From assembly GCA_003455565.1 (NCBI GenBank), contig DMQW01000346.1, positions 1-14,141 of the forward strand: DNA of 14,141 nt, written 5' to 3'. The stretch comes from Limisphaerales bacterium (GTDB taxonomy: Bacteria > Verrucomicrobiota > Verrucomicrobiia > Limisphaerales > UBA11358). The position numbers and the translations under genes were made by a program. The notes under the pieces were generated by a model. That model made no database searches, had not been told where the DNA came from, and saw only the letters and a list, made by a program, of their open reading frames with translations. Positions 5,669 through 12,789 of the stretch are shown here, piece after piece (the first letter of the stretch is position 1; each line of letters starts with the position of its first letter).

Positions 5669-8600
5669 TTAAGCCGCCACGATGTTCACCAGCTTCTTCG
5701 GCACGACGATGACTTTCTTGATCGTCTTGCCTTCGTAATATGGCTTGGCTTTTTCGTTTGCCAGCGCCAGCGCCTCCAGTTCCGCCGCCGTGGCGTTCAC
5801 GGAAACTTTGATGACATCGCGCAGCTTGCCGTTCACCTGCACGGGAATTTCAATCTCATTCTCCACGAGCAACGCCGCGTCGAACTTGGGCCACGGCGAA
5901 TAAGCCAAGTCCAAAGTCTGATGTCCAATGCTCAAAGTCGCGCTGCCGTCCGCCGCGTTGACTTTGGACTTTAGACTTTGGACTTTAGACCACAACTCTT
6001 CGGCGATGTGCGGTGCGAAGGGCTGGAGCAATTGCAAAAATTCGCGCAGCACGGAAACCGGTTTGGTTTCCCACGTTATCGCGTCGTTCACAAAAACCAT
6101 CATCGCGGAAATGGCCGTGTTGAAGCGCATTCCGTCCAAGTCTTCCGTGACTTTCTTGATGCAGGCGTGGAGCGTCTTCAACTGCGCCGGCGTCGCCGCC
6201 ACGTCTTTGATGGCCGCATTGAGTTTGATCAGGTTCAACAACTCTTGGTTACTTTGTTCCTTTGTTGCTTCCGCCTGCTCAAATTCTGTTTCGGATGTTT
6301 CATCCACGAACAAGCGCCAGACGCGGCCAAGAAATTTATAGACGCCCGCGACGCCGTTTATGTTCCACGGTTTCGTGTCCTGCAACGGCCCCATGAACAT
6401 TTCGTAAAGCCGGAACGCATCCGCGCCGTATTCCACCAGCACGTCGTCGGGATTCACCACGTTGCCGCGCGACTTCGACATCTTCTGTCCGTCGGAGCCG
6501 AGAATGAGACCTTGATTGACGAGCTTGTAAAACGGTTCCGGCGTCGAGACGTAGCCGAGGTCGAACAAAACCTTGTGCCAGAACCGCGCATAAAGCAGAT
6601 GCAACACGGCGTGTTCCGTGCCGCCGACGTATAAATCCACGCCGGCGGATTTGCCATTCGAGGCCATCCAATAATTTTCCACGTCTTTGCCGACAAACGC
6701 GGAATTATTTTTTGCGTCGAGATAACGGAGATAATACCAGCACGAGCCGGCCCATTGCGGCATCGTGTTAGTTTCGCGCACGGAACCGTCCGGCAGATTC
6801 AACCAATCCTTCGCGCGGGCGAGCGGCGGCTGACCGTCGGGCATAGGCTTGTAATCTTCAAGCGACGGCGGAAGAAGCGGCAACGAGCTTTCCGGCAACG
6901 CTTCGTGATATAAATTTCCAGCGGCGTCCTTTTTCCAAACAATCGGGAACGGTTCGCCCCAGTAACGCTGTCGGCTGAACAGCCAGTCGCGCAGTTTGTA
7001 ATTGATGGTCTTCTTGCCGAGACCTTTTTCTTCGAGCCAGGCGGAGATTTTCTTTTTGGCTTCGGGCGTAGTCGATCCGTTCAAAAAATCACTATTGCAG
7101 GTTGTCCCATCCGCTTCTACCGATGATGGAACAATATCGCCAAAGTCATAGGAACGGCCGGAGAAAAATTTTATCGCTTCTTCTCTGTCTAAAAAGTCAA
7201 TCCATTCTCCTTTGAGTGATCCTGCATTGCGGAACTCGATGTCTGGTTTAAAATCAGGGCTGTGGAGCAGATTGATGTCAGTTGCATCGAGGTGAACCGG
7301 TTTTCGGTTGCAATAACGTTGTTTCTGCGATTTGACGACTTCTTTGATCGGAAGATCAAACAACGCTGCAAATTCCCAATCGCGTTCGTCATGTGCTGGC
7401 ACGGCCATGATTGCACCAGTGCCGTAATTCGATAGGACATAATCTGCAATCCAAATCGGAATCCTCTGACTGTTGACGGGATTGATTGCGTAAGCTCCCA
7501 TAAACACTCCAGTTTTTTCCTTCGCAAGTTCTGTTCTTTCGAGATCAGATTTTTTAGCTACTTGCTGTTTGTAGTCTCTGACAGGTTGGATCTGTTTTGA
7601 GACTTCTTGCTCGAAAGAAACATGTTTTGCGTAGCTCTCAATGATGCAAGCTGGGGGATTTGCGGTCGGATTGTTCTCAATCAAATCAAGGCCTCTCGAC
7701 TTGGCTTTAGCCAAAGCCGCACTCAAACTTAATACTTCAATCTCCGAAATGTTTTCACTGTAAATGCGAATCGTGGGTGCTGTGATTTGTTCGTTTACAC
7801 GATAATTCGCGCGTTTCTTTTGCTCCAAAAGCGCCACAATACCGTCAACGAAAGTATGTTCGGGAGCGACAACCATATAAGTTACGCCGAACAATGTGTC
7901 TGGCCGAGTTGTAAATACGGAAAACGAGACGGGGTTTGGCCCTGGAACATCAACCTGAAATTTTACAATCGCCCCTTCACTTCGCCCAATCCAGTTCCGT
8001 TGCATTTCCTTGAGAGAATTACTCCAGTCAATTGAGTCAAGATCATCAAACAGGCGTTCAGCATAAGCTGTAATTCGGAGAACCCATTGAAGCATTGGCT
8101 TTTTCTCAACCGGAAACCCACCTACTTCGCTTTTGCCGTCAACGACTTCCTCGTTTGACAAGACCGTTCCGAGTTGTTCACACCACCAAAAGTCCCCTTT
8201 TGCAACGTAGGCGAGACGCTGCGAATCAACGAGGGTTCTTTTGATAGTTGAAATACGAGTGCCACGCGCTAAAAGTTTGTTTGCGACCGTTCTTAGTTCA
8301 TATTCAAACGCCGGTGCGATAGTAATTGGTTGACTTACCCTGCCCGTGACAATTTTTTCGACTATCGGATTAAATGTTTCAATCGGCTCGGCCCTGTTCG
8401 TTTCTGGATTAAACCACGAATTGTAGAGCTTGAGGAAAATCCACTGCGTCCACTTGAAATATTCCACGTCCGTCGTGGCGAGTTCGCGCGACCAGTCGTA
8501 GCTGAAGCCGAGGCTTTTGATCTGGCGCGTGAAGTTGGCGATGTTCGCCTCGGTCGTGACGCGCGGATGCTGACCGGTCTTGACGGCGTATTGCTCGGCG

Positions 8601-8938
8601 GGCAATCCGAACGAATCCCAGCCCATCGGATGCAGCACGTTGAAACCGCACGCGCGGCGGTAGCGCGCAAGAATGTCCGTGGCCGTGTAGCCTTCCGGAT
8701 GTCCGACGTGCAAGCCCGCGCCGCTCGGATACGGAAACATGTCGAGGATGTAAAACTTCTGTGGCAGCGCTTCCGCACGGGCAACTTTGCCGGAAAGATT
8801 ATGGCGAATCCCAAACGGATGCCCCTCCGGCACGGAGTCGCCGGGATTGAACGCGCGGAAAGCCTGCTGCTCATCCCAAGTTTGCTGCCACTTGGGTTCG
8901 ATCAGATGAAACGGATATTGTCTGCGACTGCTTGCCAT
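5669..8938 (-). CDS. leuS: Leucyl-tRNA synthetase with an IF3-N-like insert in the editing domain
   Basis: Charges tRNA-Leu with leucine. 1089 residues against a usual 820-900. The start at ATG 8938 (MASSRRQYPFHLIEPKW) fits the family; upstream in-frame ATGs would run into lepB. HIGH-type motif HVGH is at 77-80 and KMSKS at 819-823. The CP1 editing domain has the Thr-rich TTRPDT at 343-348 and GTGAIMAVPAHDERD at 506-520, so the editing site looks intact. Extra length lies at about 187-239, at 375-446 (reads as the N-terminal domain of initiation factor IF3), and at 541-612 (unrecognised). The family's NWCP near the start of CP1 reads WWCE here (251-254). DNA for residues about 180-620 is much poorer in GC than the ends. 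Identity is certain; the role of the insert is unknown. Confidence 0.97.
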   Translation of the reverse strand: MASSRRQYPFHLIEPKWQQTWDEQQAFRAFNPGDSVPEGHPFGIRHNLSGKVARAEALPQKFYILDMFPYPSGAGLHVGHPEGYTATDILARYRRACGFNVLHPMGWDSFGLPAEQYAVKTGQHPRVTTEANIANFTRQIKSLGFSYDWSRELATTDVEYFKWTQWIFLKLYNSWFNPETNRAEPIETFNPIVEKIVTGRVSQPITIAPAFEYELRTVANKLLARGTRISTIKRTLVDSQRLAYVAKGDFWWCEQLGTVLSNEEVVDGKSEVGGFPVEKKPMLQWVLRITAYAERLFDDLDSIDWSNSLKEMQRNWIGRSEGAIVKFQVDVPGPNPVSFSVFTTRPDTLFGVTYMVVAPEHTFVDGIVALLEQKKRANYRVNEQITAPTIRIYSENISEIEVLSLSAALAKAKSRGLDLIENNPTANPPACIIESYAKHVSFEQEVSKQIQPVRDYKQQVAKKSDLERTELAKEKTGVFMGAYAINPVNSQRIPIWIADYVLSNYGTGAIMAVPAHDERDWEFAALFDLPIKEVVKSQKQRYCNRKPVHLDATDINLLHSPDFKPDIEFRNAGSLKGEWIDFLDREEAIKFFSGRSYDFGDIVPSSVEADGTTCNSDFLNGSTTPEAKKKISAWLEEKGLGKKTINYKLRDWLFSRQRYWGEPFPIVWKKDAAGNLYHEALPESSLPLLPPSLEDYKPMPDGQPPLARAKDWLNLPDGSVRETNTMPQWAGSCWYYLRYLDAKNNSAFVGKDVENYWMASNGKSAGVDLYVGGTEHAVLHLLYARFWHKVLFDLGYVSTPEPFYKLVNQGLILGSDGQKMSKSRGNVVNPDDVLVEYGADAFRLYEMFMGPLQDTKPWNINGVAGVYKFLGRVWRLFVDETSETEFEQAEATKEQSNQELLNLIKLNAAIKDVAATPAQLKTLHACIKKVTEDLDGMRFNTAISAMMVFVNDAITWETKPVSVLREFLQLLQPFAPHIAEELWSKVQSLKSKVNAADGSATLSIGHQTLDLAYSPWPKFDAALLVENEIEIPVQVNGKLRDVIKVSVNATAAELEALALANEKAKPYYEGKTIKKVIVVPKKLVNIVAA
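5963..5990. repeat. 14-bp perfect tandem duplication inside leuS
   Basis: TTTGGACTTTAGAC occurs twice head to tail (5963-5976, 5977-5990). It encodes part of a polar linker (VQSLKSKV) near residues 986-993 of LeuRS, just after the tRNA-anticodon-binding region. The linker appears to be an optional insertion for the family. The duplication is not a multiple of three. Confidence 0.8.
7601..7816 (-). other. Segment of leuS encoding an IF3 N-terminal-like domain
   Basis: Residues 375-446 of LeuRS. Position by position they follow the initiation factor IF3 N-terminal domain: RVNEQI at 380-385, then AP and an IRI strand, VLSLSAAL with Ala and Lys spacing as in the IF3 helix, GLDLIE at 416-421, P-T-A-N-PPACII around 424-433, ESYAK, and FEQ. 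The flanking sequence is ordinary LeuRS editing domain: VVAPEH before it, SDLERTELAKEKTGVF after it. No stop, frameshift or internal gene boundary is present, so it would be made as part of LeuRS. In known LeuRS structures the site falls between the Thr-rich strand and the GTGA block, in a helical, length-variable part. The match is by recognition; no profile search was possible. Confidence 0.82.
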
Positions 8939-9031
8939 AGAGCGGAAGATACTACGCAAACAAAAGGCAGACTCAATCGCAGAATTATTGTTTGCTCGCA
9001 ACTTTTCGCCGGTTTCCGGTTTAATACCACC

Positions 9032-9571
9032 GTGCAAAGCGCGAACGACCATTCCGTCCGTCCCCACTGGCTACGCGTGCTGATCATCGGCCGGCGGCCC
9101 AAAGCCACCTTGGCGCGCATCGTTGTGCTGGTCGCCACCTGCTTCGTCACGTTCAAGTTCATACTCCTCCCCATCCGCATCGAAGGCGTCTCCATGCTGC
9201 CGACGTATCACGACCGCCAGATCAACTGCGTCAACCGCCTCGCCTACCTCCGCCACGAACCGCAGCGCGGCGACATCGTCTCCGTCCGGCTTTCCGATCC
9301 GGGTGGCATCGCCAATCCCAGCGTCATGTTCATGAAACGAATCATCGGACTGCCCGGTGAAACCGTCTCTTTTCGCAGCGGCCGCGCCTTCATCAACGGC
9401 CAACCACTTGATGAACCCTACGTCAAATTTTCCTGCGACTGGGAAAAAGAACCGGTTCAGTGCAGCCCGACCCAATACTACGTCGTCGGCGACAACCGCT
9501 CCATGGCCTTCAATTTCCACACGCAAGGCCGCGCCGAACGCGACCGCATTATCGGCAAATTATTTTTATGA
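9032..9571 (+). CDS. lepB: Signal peptidase I (short form)
   Basis: Membrane-bound serine protease that removes signal peptides from exported proteins. Taking the GTG at 9032, 179 residues. One transmembrane helix at about 28-47 precedes the catalytic part. Box B is EGVSMLPTYHD (nucleophile Ser54), box D MFMKRIIGLPGE (general base Lys102), and box E VVGDNRSMAF (152-161). The last is shifted from the common GDNR-x-S-x-DSR, as the usual SxDSR is replaced by MAFNF. The start is uncertain: GTG 9077 is an alternative, and neither has a Shine-Dalgarno motif. Divergent from leuS. Its last codons overlap the next gene by ATGA, so the two are co-translated. The family call is firm. A second, full-length signal peptidase elsewhere in the genome would not be surprising (inference). 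Confidence 0.88.
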   Translation: MQSANDHSVRPHWLRVLIIGRRPKATLARIVVLVATCFVTFKFILLPIRIEGVSMLPTYHDRQINCVNRLAYLRHEPQRGDIVSVRLSDPGGIANPSVMFMKRIIGLPGETVSFRSGRAFINGQPLDEPYVKFSCDWEKEPVQCSPTQYYVVGDNRSMAFNFHTQGRAERDRIIGKLFL

Positions 9572-10065
9572 AAACCGCATTTCGCCTCGCATTCCTTGCC
9601 GCCGTCGCCGTCCTCGGCTTCTGGCTCTGGACCATTTTCTTTCCCGGCCCGGAAAAACTGGTTCTCCGGAAAATTTCCAGCCTCGCCACCACCGCCACCT
9701 TCAGCGCCAGTGACAGCAACATCACCCGCGCCGCCAAAGCCGGAAACCTTGTCGGCTATTTCACCACCGATGCCCAAATCATCTTTGACGCGCCCGGTCA
9801 AGCCGCCCGCACCCTGTCCGGACGCGATGAAATCAGGGAGGCCGCTTACGGCGGATTTGCCAGTCTGCCCGCGCTGAAAGTCCAGTTCCTCGACGTGACC
9901 GTCCGCATCGGCACCGACAAGCAGACCGCTGACGTGAACTGCACCGCCCGCGTCACTGCTGGCGACAGCAAGGATTACGGCGTGCAGGAAATGCATTTCC
10001 AGTTGAAGAAAGTGGAAGGCGTCTGGCTCGTCATCCGTGCTGAAACCGTCAAGACACTTTCGTAA
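9568..10065 (+). CDS. Membrane-anchored or secreted NTF2-like (SnoaL/DUF4440-type) protein
   Basis: 165 residues from the ATG at 9568, overlapping the lepB stop by four bases (ATGA). Residues 1-26 (MKTAFRLAFLAAVAVLGFWL and following) are an uncleaved anchor or signal peptide with no lipobox cysteine. The rest reads like a small cone-shaped NTF2/SnoaL fold: helices around SNITRAAKAGNLVGYFTTDA and SGRDEIREAAYGGF, then strands LKVQFLDVTVRI, TADVNCTARVTA, MHFQLKKVEGVWLVIRAETV. Such domains are often ligand-binding or enzymatic, but nothing indicates a specific substrate here. Coupling to the signal peptidase suggests an exported protein or a helper in export. The fold assignment is pattern-based and moderate; function is unknown. 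Confidence 0.75.
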   Translation: MKTAFRLAFLAAVAVLGFWLWTIFFPGPEKLVLRKISSLATTATFSASDSNITRAAKAGNLVGYFTTDAQIIFDAPGQAARTLSGRDEIREAAYGGFASLPALKVQFLDVTVRIGTDKQTADVNCTARVTAGDSKDYGVQEMHFQLKKVEGVWLVIRAETVKTLS

Positions 10066-10091
10066 GACGCGTCATTTCTACGCTGCCGCCG

Positions 10092-10112
10092 AAGTGACCG
10101 AAAGCCTCACTT
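10092..10112. terminator. Possible shared terminator hairpin between converging genes
   Basis: AAGTGA (10092-10097) pairs with TCACTT (10107-10112), followed by TT on the plus strand. It lies between the stop of the NTF2-like gene and coaX and includes the coaX stop codon. The stem is short and the T-run poor, so this is weak. Confidence 0.3.
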
Positions 10113-10859
10113 TTCCGGTGCTTGCCACACGAGCCGCAAACCTTCGAGCGTCAAATCCGGCTCCACGGCGGAAATTTCCGGCAGCTTCGCCGCGATCAAT
10201 TTTGCGTAGCCGCCCGTCGCCACCACCGGCAATTTTTTCGCGCGCAACTCGCGTTTCAATTCACCGATCAATTCGCGCACGAGGCCGCGATAGCCATGCA
10301 CCGCGCCCACGAGCATCGCCTCTTCCGTGCTTTTGCCAACGGCGGATTTGATCTCGCGGATTTTTATTTTCGGCAGCAGCGCGGTTTTCTCGTGCAGATA
10401 ATCCGTCATCGCCGCCAGCCCCGGCGCGATGATGCCACCGACGTAATTGCCGTGTGCATCCACCACGTCAAATGTTACCGCCGTGCCGAAATCCACCACC
10501 ACGACCGGCGCGCCAAAATGAAATTTCGCCGCGACCGCGTTCGCCAGCCGGTCCGGGCCGATTGAATTCGGCTTGGGATAATCAATGCCCACGCCGCGAA
10601 TCGTCTGCGGCGTGAGTTCGAGCGTATCCAGGTTCCAAAGTGCGCGAACCGATTTGCGGACGAGCGGCGTCGCTCGCGGGACGACGCTGCACAAAACCGC
10701 GCCGTCAATTTTCGCCGCGCCGATAATTTTTTTTATAAGTGCCGTCGCCCCACCGCCGAACCACGTCAGCGTCGGGATGTCAGTCTGCCGCCGCACGCGC
10801 CGGTCATCCGCCAGCCCGATGTGCGTGTGCGTGTTGCCGATGTCGAAGAGTAAAATCAT
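10107..10859 (-). CDS. coaX: Type III pantothenate kinase
   Basis: Phosphorylates pantothenate with ATP, the first step of coenzyme A synthesis. CoaX enzymes need a monovalent cation and are not inhibited by CoA. 250 residues from the ATG at 10859 (MILLFDIGNTHTHIG); an in-frame ATG at 10871 would add only four residues. The phosphate-binding DIGNT is at 6-10, GPDR at 101-104 with the presumed catalytic Asp103, and the second nucleotide block VVDFGTAVTFDV at 122-133 followed by GGIIAPGL at 141-148. Length and motifs are normal. It follows birA on the same strand after 85 bases of AT-rich inverted repeat; birA and coaX are often neighbours in bacteria. No Shine-Dalgarno motif. Very secure. Confidence 0.96.
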   Translation of the reverse strand: MILLFDIGNTHTHIGLADDRRVRRQTDIPTLTWFGGGATALIKKIIGAAKIDGAVLCSVVPRATPLVRKSVRALWNLDTLELTPQTIRGVGIDYPKPNSIGPDRLANAVAAKFHFGAPVVVVDFGTAVTFDVVDAHGNYVGGIIAPGLAAMTDYLHEKTALLPKIKIREIKSAVGKSTEEAMLVGAVHGYRGLVRELIGELKRELRAKKLPVVATGGYAKLIAAKLPEISAVEPDLTLEGLRLVWQAPEK

Positions 10860-10869
10860 GGGACAATTC

Positions 10870-10937
10870 AAAATTAAAAATTAAAAATGCAAAATTGACC
10901 AACGCCGCCGCGCTCCCGTTTTTCAATTTTTAATTTT
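10870..10937. repeat. AT-rich inverted repeat between birA and coaX
   Basis: AAAATTAAAAATT (10870-10882) and AATTTTTAATTTT (10925-10937) are perfect reverse complements 42 bases apart. Further related AT-rich sequence lies on both sides, around a GC-rich middle (10899-10918). It occupies the whole birA-coaX gap and contrasts with the GC-rich genes. It resembles AT-rich filler repeats seen in this group; no transposase or known element was recognised. Confidence 0.65.
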
Positions 10938-10944
10938 ACATTTT

Positions 10945-11922
10945 TCATTTTTCTAGTGTCACGTCGCCGCCGATGATGCGTTCGAGGTGGCCGTGTTCCG
11001 TGCGGACGAGCAGCGCGCCGTCGTCGTCGAGCGATTCCGCGCAGCCACGGATTTTGCGGTCGCCGATGTGCACCGTGACATTTTTACCGATGGTCGCGCA
11101 ACCGGCCTCCCATTCGTCGGCGACGTCAGAAAATTTTCCGCCGCAAATCCGCGCGTAATCAAAATCCAGCTCGCGCAAAATCGCCGTCGCCAGTTCCGCG
11201 CGGCTGATGGTTTCGCCCCCTTCAATTTTCAGCGAAGTCGCCAGCTTGCGGAGTTCCGGCGGGAATTCCGTCGCGTCCTGATTCACGTCCACGCCGATGC
11301 CGAGGATGATGTGGCGAACGCGGTCGAGTTCCGCGTTCATTTCCGTGAGGATGCCGACGACTTTTTTGCCGCCGATGAGCAAATCATTCGGCCATTTGAT
11401 TTCCAGCTTCAATCCGGTTTCCGCTTCAATCGCGCGGCGCAAAGCGGTGGCGGAGGCGATGGTCATCTGCGTCATTTCCTGCGGACGCAATTCCGGCCGC
11501 AGCAAAATGGAAAACCAAAGTCCCTTGCGCGGCGGCGACAGCCACGCGCGACCCAATCGTCCGCGACCTTTGGTTTGCGATTCGGCGAAAACGACAACAC
11601 CTTCGCGCACGCCGTCGCGCGCGAGTTTTTCCATCACGTCATTCGTCGAAGTCGTTTGCTCGAAAACCTGGATGTCGCGCCCGATGACTTTGGTTTTGCC
11701 AAGCCGCGCGAGCAAATCGTCCGCGTGCAGCGCGTCCGGCGAACTGACGAGGCGATAGCCAAAATGCGGACTGGCCGCGATGTCGTAATCGAGTTTGCGC
11801 AATTCATCAATGCGCGCCCAGACCGCCGCGCGGCTGATGCCCAACTGCTCGGCAAGCTGCGCGCCGGACACGCCGTTGAGATTGGCGCGCAGGGCGGAAA
11901 GAATTTTCGCGTCAGTGGTCAT
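10945..11922 (-). CDS. birA: Biotin-protein ligase with N-terminal HTH domain (BirA type)
   Basis: Activates biotin to biotinyl-AMP and transfers it to the carboxyl carrier protein of acetyl-CoA carboxylase. 325 residues. Residues 1-62 form a winged helix (LAEQLGISRAAVWARIDELR and wing HFGYRLV), so it is a class II ligase that can also act as biotin-responsive repressor. The catalytic domain has TTSTND at 90-95, the biotinyl-AMP loop KGRGRLGR at 118-125, KWPNDLLI at 176-183 and GKKVVGIL at 185-192 with the catalytic Lys region. The C-terminal SH3-like domain is around 270-325. It is the first gene of a birA-coaX pair. A 73-bp palindrome lies just upstream and may overlap its promoter. No biotin gene is in view. 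Secure. Confidence 0.96.
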   Translation of the reverse strand: MTTDAKILSALRANLNGVSGAQLAEQLGISRAAVWARIDELRKLDYDIAASPHFGYRLVSSPDALHADDLLARLGKTKVIGRDIQVFEQTTSTNDVMEKLARDGVREGVVVFAESQTKGRGRLGRAWLSPPRKGLWFSILLRPELRPQEMTQMTIASATALRRAIEAETGLKLEIKWPNDLLIGGKKVVGILTEMNAELDRVRHIILGIGVDVNQDATEFPPELRKLATSLKIEGGETISRAELATAILRELDFDYARICGGKFSDVADEWEAGCATIGKNVTVHIGDRKIRGCAESLDDDGALLVRTEHGHLERIIGGDVTLEK

Positions 11923-11932
11923 GAGTGTTTCC

Positions 11933-12005
11933 GTTGGAGTTCAAGCTTTAGTTTGCCCCGACCAATCTAGCTGGTCGCGGAACAAGCTAAAGCTTGAACT
12001 CCAAC
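11933..12005. repeat. 73-bp near-perfect palindromic (REP/MITE-like) element
   Basis: Outer arms of 23 bases (11933-11955 and 11983-12005) match at 22 positions; the shared core is GGAGTTCAAGCTTTAG. A second, inner stem CGACCA/TGGTCG (11959-11964, 11972-11977) closes a loop ATCTAGC. The whole folds into one long hairpin with a small internal bulge. It sits between divergently transcribed birA and the HELTH protease gene and contains no coding sequence. It is likely a mobile palindromic element spread by a distant transposase (inference). Confidence 0.85.
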
Positions 12006-12065
12006 CTTATATTTCAACGCTGCTTTCTGCTGGCTTCTAAATTCCAAATTCTGAATTCTTCCGCC

Positions 12066-12719
12066 GTGCCGAAGTGGATCAAACTTATCATCGCAATTTT
12101 ATTGCTGCCAATTTGCGGCGGCGCGGGCATGGCATTATTAAAAGTGCTGCACGCGTGCGGATCGGCGGACACGACTTGGATTCCCATTCTCGCGGGCGCG
12201 GCGTGCTGGATCGTGGTTTTTTTCCTGCTGCCCAAGCCGATGTGGATTTACGTCTTCGGCCATGAACTGACGCACGCGCTGTGGACATGGCTGTTCGGCG
12301 GGCAGGTGAAAAAAATGAAGGTCAGTTCCAAAGGCGGCCACATCGTCATCTCGAAAACGAATTTTGTCATCGCGCTCGCGCCGTATTTTTTTCCGTTGTA
12401 TGTCGTGCTGGTCGTCGGCGTGTTCGCGTTGGGCAATCTCATCTGGAACTGGCACGGCTATCTCGTGTGGTTTCATTTGTGCGTCGGCGCGGCGTATGCG
12501 TTTCACCTCACGCTGACGTTTCATGTTTTGCAGACGCAGCAATCGGACATCACGAGCCAAGGCTATTTGTTTTCGGCGGTAATTATTTTCCTCGGCAACG
12601 TCTGCGTGCTGCTGTTCGGAATTCCGTTGCTGACGGCGAAGGTGGGAATGTTGAATTCACTCGGCTGGTGGGCGGAAAGCACCGGCATGATTTTCCACTG
12701 GTTGCAACGCGTGATTTGA
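12066..12719 (+). CDS. Multi-pass membrane metalloprotease-like protein with HELTH motif (M50-like)
   Basis: 217 residues from the GTG at 12066 (PKWIKLIIA follows). A longer frame exists upstream from ATG 11994, but it starts within the palindromic element and adds non-conserved residues. Membrane helices at about 5-26, 38-56, 98-122, 131-152 and 168-190. FGHELTHA gives a zinc-binding HExxH (66-70) at a membrane-embedded position, typical of site-2/M50 intramembrane proteases. The later QSDITSQG (159-166) is a candidate for the third zinc ligand (Asp161), less like the usual DG motif. Such proteases cut membrane-bound regulators or trim membrane proteins; the substrate here is unknown. It precedes the PTS EIIA gene by 70 bases. 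The family is moderately sure; the active protease role is inference. Confidence 0.75.
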   Translation: MPKWIKLIIAILLLPICGGAGMALLKVLHACGSADTTWIPILAGAACWIVVFFLLPKPMWIYVFGHELTHALWTWLFGGQVKKMKVSSKGGHIVISKTNFVIALAPYFFPLYVVLVVGVFALGNLIWNWHGYLVWFHLCVGAAYAFHLTLTFHVLQTQQSDITSQGYLFSAVIIFLGNVCVLLFGIPLLTAKVGMLNSLGWWAESTGMIFHWLQRVI

Positions 12720-12738
12720 GGTCGTGAAAATTTGTTAG

Positions 12739-12756
12739 CAATTCAGTCTTGAATTG
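12739..12756. promoter_or_regulatory. Small perfect hairpin between the protease and EIIA genes
   Basis: CAATTCA (12739-12745), loop GTCT, TGAATTG (12750-12756), followed by TTTGG. It could be a weak terminator of the protease gene or an operator for the EIIA gene, whose ATG lies 34 bases further on. The sequence does not decide between them. Confidence 0.4.
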
Positions 12757-12789
12757 TTTGGACGTTTCGCTTCATGCTTCACAGTAGTT

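Noticed and set aside
7189..7527. Separate small gene within the GC-poor part of leuS on the minus strand
   Set aside because: It is in another frame of leuS, whose own frame carries clear editing-domain motifs over the same bases.
7601..7816. The IF3-like segment as an independent infC fragment or a mis-joined contig
   Set aside because: The leuS frame is uninterrupted across both junctions, flanking editing-domain motifs are intact and in order, and there is no IF3 C-terminal domain or start signal.
8330..9031. Long N-terminal extension of the signal peptidase (open frame from 8330)
   Set aside because: The open frame runs antisense to leuS coding sequence and shows no family similarity until after 9032; it is a shadow of high-GC coding.
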